This document shows positions 23,898 to 30,914 of a stretch of 33,907 nucleotides of DNA, piece by piece. Numbering within the stretch: position 1 is the first letter of the stretch; each line of letters opens with the position of its first letter. The notes beneath the pieces were generated by a model that made no database searches, was not told the DNA's origin, and saw nothing but the letters and a program-made list of their open reading frames with translations. The position numbers and the translations under genes are program-made. The DNA is taken from positions 1-33,907 of the forward strand of contig CADBLU010000027.1 in NCBI GenBank assembly GCA_902795605.1, given 5' to 3'. Source of the stretch: an uncultured Prevotellaceae bacterium (GTDB lineage Bacteria; Bacteroidota; Bacteroidia; Bacteroidales; Bacteroidaceae).

Positions 23898-23927
23898 CAA
23901 AATTAAGAAAATAAATCAAAAATCAAA
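23898..23927 (-). promoter_or_regulatory. Promoter of the Xus-like locus
   Basis: On the minus strand TTTG (23924-23927) is followed after 18 bp by TAATTTTG (23898-23905), an exact -33/-7 pair of the Bacteroidetes primary sigma factor. The leader to ATG 23847 would be about 43 nt. No regulator gene lies next to it, so the controlling factor (often a hybrid two-component system for xylan-type loci) must be outside the window. Confidence 0.75.
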
Positions 23928-24338
23928 CTTTTTTGTGTTTCAAATTCTTTAGATAATGCAACATGAGTTAACAAAAGTGTTAAAAAGAGAGACGTAATAG
24001 CTATTTACATGAGTCAAAATTGTTGATATTACAAAAAGTTTTCTATATGTAACATACTCCTTTGGCATTGGGTTTTTCCTGTATTTTGCATTGTTTTGAG
24101 TAAGGAAACTTGCTGTTGAAGAGATTCCTTTCGTATGTTTGCCGAGGTAATTTGTATTCGACTGGCACATCAATTGGAACGGACGACTGTTTGTCAAATG
24201 AATTGATTTAAATGCCAGATGAAGTTTGACAGGGTAGGGGAGATGCGCTCAAAGGGCAAATCCGGGCAAAAGAAAGGCGTTTTTTTTGCGATTTTAAAGC
24301 CTTTTGTGACATGTCGGACGAAAAAGAGGACCGCATCC
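23928..24338. other. Intergenic region between two divergent promoters, no gene seen
   Basis: About 410 bp with irregular AT-rich composition at its left end. Short open frames here (23949-24197 minus, 24219-24443 plus) start at weak codons, show no protein-like pattern and overlap the promoters. A loose inverted repeat AAAGGC/GCCTTT at about 24274-24302 surrounds a T8 run. I see no tRNA, riboswitch or further repeat. Confidence 0.6.
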
Positions 24339-24369
24339 TTTGACGGTTCACTTTTTATTATTATATTTG
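24339..24369 (+). promoter_or_regulatory. Promoter of the DUF1349-like lipoprotein operon
   Basis: TTTG at 24339-24342 and TATATTTG at 24362-24369 are separated by 19 bp, a full consensus Bacteroidetes promoter. The leader to ATG 24450 would be about 70 nt. Confidence 0.8.
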
Positions 24370-24449
24370 CCATGTTGGTCGTGACTTCTTCTGTGAGTCG
24401 GAGGCCATACATGCATGAAAGTGATATCGTATGCTTTAAATAACGATTG

Positions 24450-25193
24450 ATGAAGATAAAGGACTTTTTATTTATGGCAGCAGTAGCAACAGCCGTTTTG
24501 GCGGGCTGTGACAGTAATGTGAAAGAGACTCAGACGACAGATTTTGTCGATGACGTGAAGTTGGCCCTTGCCGATAGCGGGCGTATTGACCTCAGTCGGC
24601 TCCAGTGGACCAGAGAGCCTGCGGGATATGAAGTGAAGAATGATACGATAATGATTTCCACTGCTCCCCACACCGACCTCTGGCAGCGCACTTACTATCA
24701 CTTCCAGAACGACAATGCTCCCGTCCTCCAGATGAAGACGAGGGAGAAGTTTTTCAGTTTCGTAGTGAAGACAGACTTCACACAGAGCCATCAGCGTTTT
24801 GATCAATGCGGTATCGTGATGTATTTAGATAGTGAGAATTGGCTGAAGGGGTCGGTGGAATACGAGAACGATGAATTCCAGCACCTTGGCAGTGTGGTGA
24901 CCAACAAGGGATATTCAGACTGGGCAACAACCGCCATTGCGGCCGATGTCAAGACTATGTGGTATCGTTTCTCACGCCGTGAGGACGACTATTGCATCGA
25001 ATGCTCCACCAATGGGGTGGATTTCAGCCAGATGCGTATCTGTCACATGCCCGCGGCAGCCGAGGAAATCAGTTTCGGTATCTATGCCTGCTCGCCTGAA
25101 GAGTCCTCGTTTACCGCGGTGTTCACGGATCTGAAGGTGTCCGAGTGCATGTGGAAAGCCCACGATGGTCAGCAGCCAGATGAGACAAACTAA
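24450..25193 (+). CDS. DUF1349-like (concanavalin-fold) lipoprotein
   Basis: The start is ATG 24450, giving 247 residues; the TTG three bases upstream is less likely. The signal ends in LAGC with Cys20 lipidated. The mature protein contains the pattern of DUF1349 (YesU-like beta-jelly-roll) proteins: WQRTYYHFQNDNAPVL, FSFVVKTDFTQSHQRFDQCG, IVMYLDSENWLKGSVEYEND and SFGIYACSPEESSFTAVF. Such proteins are often found near carbohydrate genes and bind or sense small glycans, but their role is poorly known. It lies 15 bp before a flavoprotein gene, so the two are probably cotranscribed. Confidence 0.82.
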   Translation: MKIKDFLFMAAVATAVLAGCDSNVKETQTTDFVDDVKLALADSGRIDLSRLQWTREPAGYEVKNDTIMISTAPHTDLWQRTYYHFQNDNAPVLQMKTREKFFSFVVKTDFTQSHQRFDQCGIVMYLDSENWLKGSVEYENDEFQHLGSVVTNKGYSDWATTAIAADVKTMWYRFSRREDDYCIECSTNGVDFSQMRICHMPAAAEEISFGIYACSPEESSFTAVFTDLKVSECMWKAHDGQQPDETN

Positions 25194-25208
25194 GCAAAAG
25201 AATCAGAT

Positions 25209-25748
25209 ATGAAGAAGGTCATAGTCATTTCTACGAGCCTGCGACACGGCTCAAACAGCGACATGCTCGCAGACCAATTTGTAGAAGGCGCCAAGGCTGC
25301 CGGAAACGATGTGGAGAAGATTTCCCTTGTGGGCAAGAATATCCAGTTCTGTAGAGGATGCCTGGGATGCCAGAAACTTGGCCGCTGCGTCATCAAAGAT
25401 GATGTGAACGACATCATGGCAAAGGTGCTCCAAGCCGATGTCGTGGCATGGGCGACACCTATTTATTATTATGAGATGAGTGGGCAGATGAAGACACTCA
25501 TCGATCGTATGAACGCCATGTACGAGCTCGATTATCAGTTTCGCGATGTCTATCTGCTGACTACGGCTGCCGACGATGACGAGGCGACTCCCAAACGTGC
25601 GGAGGCAGGTCTCACCGGATGGATCGACTGCTTTCCCAAGAGTCGGCTGGCAGGCACCCTGTTTTGTGGTGGCGTGAACGAAGCCCGCGAGATTGAAGGC
25701 AATCCCCAGTTGCAAGCCGCTTTTGAATTGGGTAAGAGTATTGGTTGA
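25209..25748 (+). CDS. Flavodoxin-family / iron-sulfur-flavoprotein-like NAD(P)H-dependent oxidoreductase
   Basis: This 179-residue protein has the flavodoxin-like fold of NADPH-dependent FMN reductases. The FMN phosphate loop is STSLRHGSNS (residues 8-17), and WATPIYYYEMSGQMKTLIDR lies near the flavin ring site. Four cysteines at 48, 51, 54 and 60 form CX2CX2CX5C, the compact motif that holds a 4Fe-4S cluster in the Isf proteins of archaea and anaerobes. Whether a cluster is bound here is not shown; many family members keep only some of these cysteines. A cytoplasmic electron-transfer or redox-protection role is likely. Its link to the lipoprotein upstream is unclear. Confidence 0.88.
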   Translation: MKKVIVISTSLRHGSNSDMLADQFVEGAKAAGNDVEKISLVGKNIQFCRGCLGCQKLGRCVIKDDVNDIMAKVLQADVVAWATPIYYYEMSGQMKTLIDRMNAMYELDYQFRDVYLLTTAADDDEATPKRAEAGLTGWIDCFPKSRLAGTLFCGGVNEAREIEGNPQLQAAFELGKSIG

Positions 25749-25814
25749 CGGTGAACATCTGCGATTGCCGTCGCCTATGACTTATCAACTACCATGTAAT
25801 CAACAGATGAAGGC

Positions 25815-26834
25815 ATGAGTTTGGATGAAAGAGGATATGCCTGCTACAGGCTTATTGTGGTGGTGATGCTGCTGTCTCTCGGAATGACAGCGGCAGCCCA
25901 GAGCCGTCGCGAACAAATGAGGGAGAAGGTGGACAGCATATTGTCTTCCCGTTATTATAAGACCTCCTACGACACGAACTACGTGGTGCGGCCTGAGGGG
26001 AAGATGACGTTGAAGTTCAGGTTGAACCAGACGGGCAACAGCCTCCATGCGAAAGGCACGGTGAATGGTATTTACTCAAAGGCCGACCTACATACCAGCC
26101 ATAAGACCACCGTGGCTGTGGCCGCCTCCTATCGGGGGATAGCTCTCGGATTAGCCGTCAATCCAGCCAAACTCAGTGGGGCCTATAAAGACTATGAGTT
26201 CAACCTGAATTACTACAGCAGCCGTCTGAGCCTCGACGCCAGTTACCAACGCTCATCAACACTTGCGGGTGATATCGAGCGCAACGGCATACAGCGGCTG
26301 GAGAACGGTGACCTCTCCATGAAAGTGCTTAATCTGGCGGGTTACTACACTTTCAACCATCACCGCTTTTCCTATCCGGCTGCCTTCACACAGTCTTACG
26401 TTCAACTCCGCTCGGCTGGTTCATGGTTGGCGGGATTCAGTTATCAAGGTGGCAGCATAAGGACCACAGACGAGTTGAAAGAGAGAATTTCCAACGCGCC
26501 CGATACGCGAATCTACATAGGACACTTCGGCATCGGCGGTGGATACGGCTACAATTGGGTGCTCGGCAAGAAATGGCTGCTGCATTTCTCTTCTCTCCCT
26601 ACCTTCGTCGTCTACAACCGCAACAACTTCACTGTGAACGGAGAACGCAAGAAAGCCAAGCGCATGCGCTTCAATATGCTATTCAACGAGCGTTTGGCTG
26701 TGGTCCGTAACTTCTCCCCGCGTTTTTTCGCCGGTGCCACATTGGTGATGAACAATTCCGTCTTCGACGATGATGTGGTGGTTGTCAACCAAAACAAATG
26801 GCGCGCCCGCGCCTTCCTTGGCGTGCGACTCTGA
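25815..26834 (+). CDS. DUF4421-like outer-membrane beta-barrel protein
   Basis: The 339-residue protein has a signal peptide with an unusually polar start (MSLDERGYACYR), a hydrophobic core at about 13-26 and a likely cut after AAAQ near residue 29. The mature part has the alternating beta-strand pattern of an outer-membrane barrel (for example GIALGLAVNP, YEFNLNYYSSRLSLDASY, GHFGIGGGYGYNW) and ends ARAFLGVRL. Length and pattern match DUF4421, a Bacteroidetes family of unknown function. It starts 66 bp after the flavoprotein gene and no strong promoter is seen, so it may be read from the upstream operon. Confidence 0.82.
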   Translation: MSLDERGYACYRLIVVVMLLSLGMTAAAQSRREQMREKVDSILSSRYYKTSYDTNYVVRPEGKMTLKFRLNQTGNSLHAKGTVNGIYSKADLHTSHKTTVAVAASYRGIALGLAVNPAKLSGAYKDYEFNLNYYSSRLSLDASYQRSSTLAGDIERNGIQRLENGDLSMKVLNLAGYYTFNHHRFSYPAAFTQSYVQLRSAGSWLAGFSYQGGSIRTTDELKERISNAPDTRIYIGHFGIGGGYGYNWVLGKKWLLHFSSLPTFVVYNRNNFTVNGERKKAKRMRFNMLFNERLAVVRNFSPRFFAGATLVMNNSVFDDDVVVVNQNKWRARAFLGVRL

Positions 26835-26840
26835 AAGCTA

Positions 26841-26910
26841 TGATTGTCCGTGATTCACTGCGATTTACCTTGATTCACCGTGAATCACCTTGATTCACAG
26901 CGATTCACAA
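26841..26910. repeat. 10-bp tandem array, 7 units, consensus TGATTCACCN
   Basis: Seven consecutive 10-bp units start 7 bp after the DUF4421 gene and end 36 bp before the convergent SusR-like gene. The central units are closest to the consensus and the first is the most divergent. The unit length is close to one DNA helical turn. The array fills the gap between convergent genes, so it may affect transcript ends. It is too short-period for CRISPR and has no coding sense. Confidence 0.9.
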
Positions 26911-26945
26911 TAGTATTGTCTAAACTCCTAAACTCCCACACCAAA

Positions 26946-28589
26946 TTAATAAGTAGCAATCCTTCGGATGTCATCCTCAAAAGTTTCCTTGTTTAGTGCC
27001 CGAGACTTCATTTTCGAGCGATAGGTATAGATGGTGGTGATGGATGAGCGGAGTATATCGGCTATCTTCTGGTTGTCCTGAATACCGAGTCGGATGAGAG
27101 CCAGCACACGGAGTTCGGTGGTGAGCTTGTTTGACTCCCCGTCCATCTCAAAGCCACATCCCTCTGCCATCAGTTGATTCACCTCGGACACAAAGTTTGG
27201 GTAGATGTTGAGGAAGGCCGTATCAAAGTTTTGATGGAACATGCGTATGCCTCCAGCGATGGGGGCATTGCTTTTGAGTTCCGCATAGAGCTCTTCCAGT
27301 TTCCGCTCACGGGCAAGGCGGTTCATTTTTTTGAGCCGTTCTTCGCCACGGTGAATCAGATTGCTGCACAACTCCAGGAATCTGCCGATGTATTCGTCTT
27401 TGATGCGGTTGGCCTCCTTCATTTGGGCGTTCATCATCCTTATCTCATCATTGTGTTGTGACAGTTCCTTGTTCATACGGCTGATTTTCTCATTGGCCAA
27501 GCGCCGTTTTCTCATCAGTGAGAGAGTGTAGGTGATGGTGCCGACCAAAAGCAGGGCTATAAGAGAGATGATGATGAGCAAGAGGTAGGTGCGGTGCTGG
27601 GCCTGTGCGCGTTCCGCATCATAGGCTTTCGTGATGAGTGGCGACAGTCGTGCCGCCTGCACGCTCCGCAGCCGGCTGCCGTAAAGTTGGGCATCGCCGC
27701 TGGCTTGTGAGAGATAAGAGTAAGCCTTTGAGTAGTCGCCTCTCTCCATCAGAATGGCGGAGAGTTCACGAAAGGAGTTGTTTTCCAGAATCGTTCCCCG
27801 CAGGTCACTGATGGCGCTCAGTAGCAAGTATTTCTCTTGGGGTCCAGACTGCTTTTTCCGTGAGTAGAAGTAGGCCAGGGTGCTGGTGATAATGCTGTAT
27901 CGCCTGTCGCCTTGGCGGATGGAGGGCAGATAGTCCTCAAAGATTCGGATGGCCTGGTCTTCATTGCCTCGCTCACAGGTGTAGCTGGCCATGTTGGTGA
28001 TATACTCAAACGACTCTTTGGGCGCTATCTGCAGGATCAGTTGTCGGTAAAACTGCGTGCTGTCGATGTATTCTTTGAAAAAGGGTGAATATTGTGCCAT
28101 CTCAGAGCGATAGAGAAACAACTCTGCCTGCTGGTTATAGTATTCCACCTTCTTTTCATTTTTGAGCAGCGATGGCTTTATCTCGTCAAGCATCGCTCCC
28201 GCCTTTTCAAACATCCCTGATACAGCAAGGATATGAGCCATCCTTATGAGGCTGCTTGCCTTGAGGTCAGGGTCGTCGAGAGACTGGAGGATGTCGATGT
28301 TCTTTTTAATATAATAATGTGCAGAGTCGAAGTTGAAAGCCATGTACTCGTCGTAGAGCCGGTTGTTCAAGGTCAATTCTTGTTCGGTGGTCAACTGCAT
28401 GCCTCTCACTCCGTCGTGGATGGCTTTTATGTGGGCTTTCTTCTCAGAAATGAGGCTGTCTTGACAGCCAATCAGACTGTCAAGGGTGTGATAGAGGGCT
28501 TTGATCTCCTTGTCGATGTCGCCGGCCATCATCTCAAAGGGAGAGAAGACGAAGAGTAAAGCGAAGGAAAGTTTCGTGAAAAAACGCAT
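26946..28589 (-). CDS. susR: SusR-like membrane-spanning regulator (TPR, transmembrane, DUF6377, HTH)
   Basis: I place the start at ATG 28589 (547 residues); a GTG at 28598 is possible. A signal or anchor segment (1-22) leads to an all-helical TPR-like domain (about 25-320), which should lie in the periplasm and sense a ligand. One transmembrane helix follows at about 334-358, then a cytoplasmic coiled coil (360-430) and a C-terminal LuxR-like helix-turn-helix (about 488-535; ELRVLALIRLGIQDNQKIADIL, then SSITTIYTYRSKMKSR). This is the layout of SusR, the maltose-responsive activator of the starch locus of Bacteroides thetaiotaomicron. It is divergent from the GH97 and SusC genes it would control. 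Identity as SusR is from layout and context. Confidence 0.85.
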   Translation of the reverse strand: MRFFTKLSFALLFVFSPFEMMAGDIDKEIKALYHTLDSLIGCQDSLISEKKAHIKAIHDGVRGMQLTTEQELTLNNRLYDEYMAFNFDSAHYYIKKNIDILQSLDDPDLKASSLIRMAHILAVSGMFEKAGAMLDEIKPSLLKNEKKVEYYNQQAELFLYRSEMAQYSPFFKEYIDSTQFYRQLILQIAPKESFEYITNMASYTCERGNEDQAIRIFEDYLPSIRQGDRRYSIITSTLAYFYSRKKQSGPQEKYLLLSAISDLRGTILENNSFRELSAILMERGDYSKAYSYLSQASGDAQLYGSRLRSVQAARLSPLITKAYDAERAQAQHRTYLLLIIISLIALLLVGTITYTLSLMRKRRLANEKISRMNKELSQHNDEIRMMNAQMKEANRIKDEYIGRFLELCSNLIHRGEERLKKMNRLARERKLEELYAELKSNAPIAGGIRMFHQNFDTAFLNIYPNFVSEVNQLMAEGCGFEMDGESNKLTTELRVLALIRLGIQDNQKIADILRSSITTIYTYRSKMKSRALNKETFEDDIRRIATY

Positions 28590-28618
28590 AGTAACCACTT
28601 ATGTTTGTCAATTCTCCA

Positions 28619-28650
28619 CAAAGATAGATGATTTCATTCATACAGCCAAA
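28619..28650 (-). promoter_or_regulatory. Promoter of the susR-like gene
   Basis: On the minus strand TTTG (28647-28650) and TATCTTTG (28619-28626) are separated by 20 bp, a full consensus. The leader to ATG 28589 would be about 22 nt. This close fit supports the ATG start over the GTG at 28598. Confidence 0.8.
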
Positions 28651-28711
28651 TTCAAAGTGTTGACAAAGTGTGTAATTAGGCCTTTTAGAGTTTGCAATCA
28701 TTTAGATTTTT

Positions 28712-28777
28712 TTGATTCAGATTTTTGTTAACTATTTGGTTGTTAATATGTTGCATTTTTATTGATTTTGATTTTTG
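28712..28777. promoter_or_regulatory. Paired 16-bp direct repeats, candidate regulator-binding sites
   Basis: TTGATTCAGATTTTTG at 28712-28727 and TTGATTTTGATTTTTG at 28762-28777 match at 14 of 16 positions and start exactly 50 bp apart, about five helical turns. The second copy ends 13 bp before the TTTG of the susB promoter. A GTTAAC palindrome and a TTAAC/GTTAA inverted pair lie between them. The position fits an activator site for the SusR-like protein, but AT-rich DNA gives chance matches. Confidence 0.45.
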
Positions 28778-28790
28778 CTTGATGAAATTG

Positions 28791-28818
28791 TTTGTGCTTT
28801 CACCCTGCTTTATCTTTG
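28791..28818 (+). promoter_or_regulatory. Promoter of susB-susC
   Basis: TATCTTTG at 28811-28818 is an exact -7 element. TTTG at 28791-28794 lies 16 bp upstream, which is short for a -33; ATTG at 28787-28790 would give 20 bp. The poor -33 spacing fits an activator-dependent promoter. The leader to ATG 28872 is about 47 nt. Confidence 0.7.
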
Positions 28819-28871
28819 CAAACGGAATCCAATTCCACTCTATCAACAAGCTCAACCGTAAAAATTCAATC

Positions 28872-30872
28872 ATGCATAAGTTAGGTTTAGTTATTAGGTT
28901 ATTTGTAGTTATTTTCATTTTTGGCGCCTTTGCACGGATTCAGGCAAAGGACATCTTGGTCTGCTCGCCCGATGGAGCCGTGACGGTCACTGTCGGGTTG
29001 AGTGCCAAGAAACCTTTTTATAAAGTAGACTACAAAAACACCGAACTGATCTCTCCGTCGCATCTCGGTTTCCAACTCGACGATAGTTTCGTGGGAAATA
29101 GCGTCAGGTTGACAGACAAACGTCATGCCTCGAAAGACGAGACTTGGGACCAGCCTTGGGGAGAAGACCAGACTGTGCGCAACCAATATAATGAACTGAC
29201 AGTGGGCTTCCAGGAATTGACAGGCGAGAAACGTAAAATGAATGTGGTCTTCCGCGTGTTCAATGACGGTGTCGGTTTCCGATATATACTTCCAAGTACA
29301 GGAAAAGGAAAGAAGTATTGCATTCAGGACGAATTGACCGAGTTCACCTTGGCACATGATGCCAAGGCTTGGTCAATTCCATCCAATCACACAGAGTATT
29401 TTGAGGGCATTTACACACGAGGGCTCGTGAGCGAGAAAGATACGGTCTGCACACCGCTTACCATCGAATATGAGGATTCGCTTTTTATGGTCATCCATGA
29501 GGCCGCCCTCGAGGATTACGCCAGTATCAACCTCACTCCCCGGCCCGGCAACAACGGTCAGGTGAGGCTGCTCACCGCTCTCACTCCGTGGCAGAGCGGT
29601 GTGAAAGTGTATGTCGAAGGGGAGTTGAAGTCTCCTTGGCGTACGATTGTCATCGGCAAGACCGCCGGCGACCTGATGCTCTCGCGCCTGATGCTCAACC
29701 TAAACGAGCCGTGTCGCATCGCCGATACCTCTTGGATTGAGCCCGGGCGCTACATCGGTATCTGGTGGAGCATCCACAAGAAGCAGAACACTTGGGAGAT
29801 GGGTCCCAGGCACGGTGCCACGACAGAGAACGTGAAGCGGTATATCGACTTTGCTGCCCGCCACGGTTTCAGCGGAGTGCTCGCCGAGGGATGGAACCAG
29901 GGATGGGGAGAAGGCGAGCGGATCAGCTATCTGAAACCATACCCCGATTTCGATATCGAGGAGGTGTGCCGCTATGCGCTGTCCAAAGGAGTGCGGTTCA
30001 TCGGCCACACAGAGACCTGGGGCAATGCCAGACTGCTGGAGCAGCAGATGGATTCGGCGTTCGCGTGGTATCACCGTTTAGGTATCCGTGCCGTGAAGAC
30101 GGGATATGTAGGCCATTATTTCGACGGCAAGGAGTTGGCCAAGTCGCAATATGGTATCCGTCATTACCGCAAGGTGATCGAGACCGCTGCAAAATACCAG
30201 ATTATGATCGACAATCATGAGCCAGCCATGCCCACGGGCATCCAGCGTACATGGCCCAACCTGATGACACAGGAGGGTGTGCGCGGACAGGAATACAACG
30301 CCTGGGACGTGAGAGGGGGAAATCCTCCTGCCCATACGGTGACGTTGCCGTTCACCCGTTGCCTGGCCGGACCAACCGACTTCACACCGGCCATCTTCAA
30401 TTTCTCCGAGGTGGTGAAGGGCACACATCCGCACTCCACGCTTGCCAAGCAGCTCGGTGAGTTTGTGGTCATCTACAGTCCCCTGCAGATGGCGGCAGAC
30501 GCGATAGAGAACTATGAGGGTCAGCCGGCGCTCACGTTTATTGAAAGTTGTCCCACGACCTGGAGCAAGACCGTCGTCCCCAACGGGAAAATAGGCGAGT
30601 ATGTCACCGTGGCCCGTAAGGAGCGCGATGGCGACCAGTGGTTTGTGGGCAGCATCACCAACGAGGAGGCAAGGACCATCGACCTCCCGCTCGATTTCCT
30701 CGATGAGGACGGCAGTTACCGCGCAGTGATATATGAAGACGGCCCCGGGGCCGATTTCGAAACCAATCCTTATCCCATGACCATCCGTCAGGAAGAGGTG
30801 ACACGCACGTCGGTCCTGCGGTTGCGTCTTGCCCGTAGCGGTGGCGCTGCCATCAGGATAGAGAAGAGATAA
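28872..30872 (+). CDS. susB: GH97 alpha-glucosidase, SusB type (inverting)
   Basis: I place the start at ATG 28872, after the promoter, giving 666 residues with a signal peptide (about 1-25, ending RIQA). The N-terminal beta-sandwich (about 27-280), catalytic barrel (about 290-560) and C-terminal beta domain are in family order. GH97 members are split by mechanism. The inverting alpha-glucosidase SusB has three catalytic Glu residues and a Gly where retaining enzymes carry an Asp nucleophile. Here the matching sites are Glu381 (HTETW), Glu450 (NHEP), Glu474 (GQEYN) and Gly411 (KTGYVG), so an inverting, SusB-like enzyme is predicted. It releases glucose from maltooligosaccharides in the periplasm. 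A 42-bp gap without terminator leads to susC. Confidence 0.94.
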   Translation: MHKLGLVIRLFVVIFIFGAFARIQAKDILVCSPDGAVTVTVGLSAKKPFYKVDYKNTELISPSHLGFQLDDSFVGNSVRLTDKRHASKDETWDQPWGEDQTVRNQYNELTVGFQELTGEKRKMNVVFRVFNDGVGFRYILPSTGKGKKYCIQDELTEFTLAHDAKAWSIPSNHTEYFEGIYTRGLVSEKDTVCTPLTIEYEDSLFMVIHEAALEDYASINLTPRPGNNGQVRLLTALTPWQSGVKVYVEGELKSPWRTIVIGKTAGDLMLSRLMLNLNEPCRIADTSWIEPGRYIGIWWSIHKKQNTWEMGPRHGATTENVKRYIDFAARHGFSGVLAEGWNQGWGEGERISYLKPYPDFDIEEVCRYALSKGVRFIGHTETWGNARLLEQQMDSAFAWYHRLGIRAVKTGYVGHYFDGKELAKSQYGIRHYRKVIETAAKYQIMIDNHEPAMPTGIQRTWPNLMTQEGVRGQEYNAWDVRGGNPPAHTVTLPFTRCLAGPTDFTPAIFNFSEVVKGTHPHSTLAKQLGEFVVIYSPLQMAADAIENYEGQPALTFIESCPTTWSKTVVPNGKIGEYVTVARKERDGDQWFVGSITNEEARTIDLPLDFLDEDGSYRAVIYEDGPGADFETNPYPMTIRQEEVTRTSVLRLRLARSGGAAIRIEKR

Positions 30873-30914
30873 AATCTATGTATTCACTCTATAAATAATT
30901 AAAAACCCAGATCA

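Noticed and set aside
24219-24443. 74-residue plus-strand frame before the DUF1349-like gene
   Set aside because: It covers a full consensus promoter (24339-24369) and resembles no protein.
28725-28871. Longer N-terminus for the GH97 protein
   Set aside because: It would cover the TATCTTTG promoter at 28811-28818; the ATG at 28872 gives a proper signal peptide.
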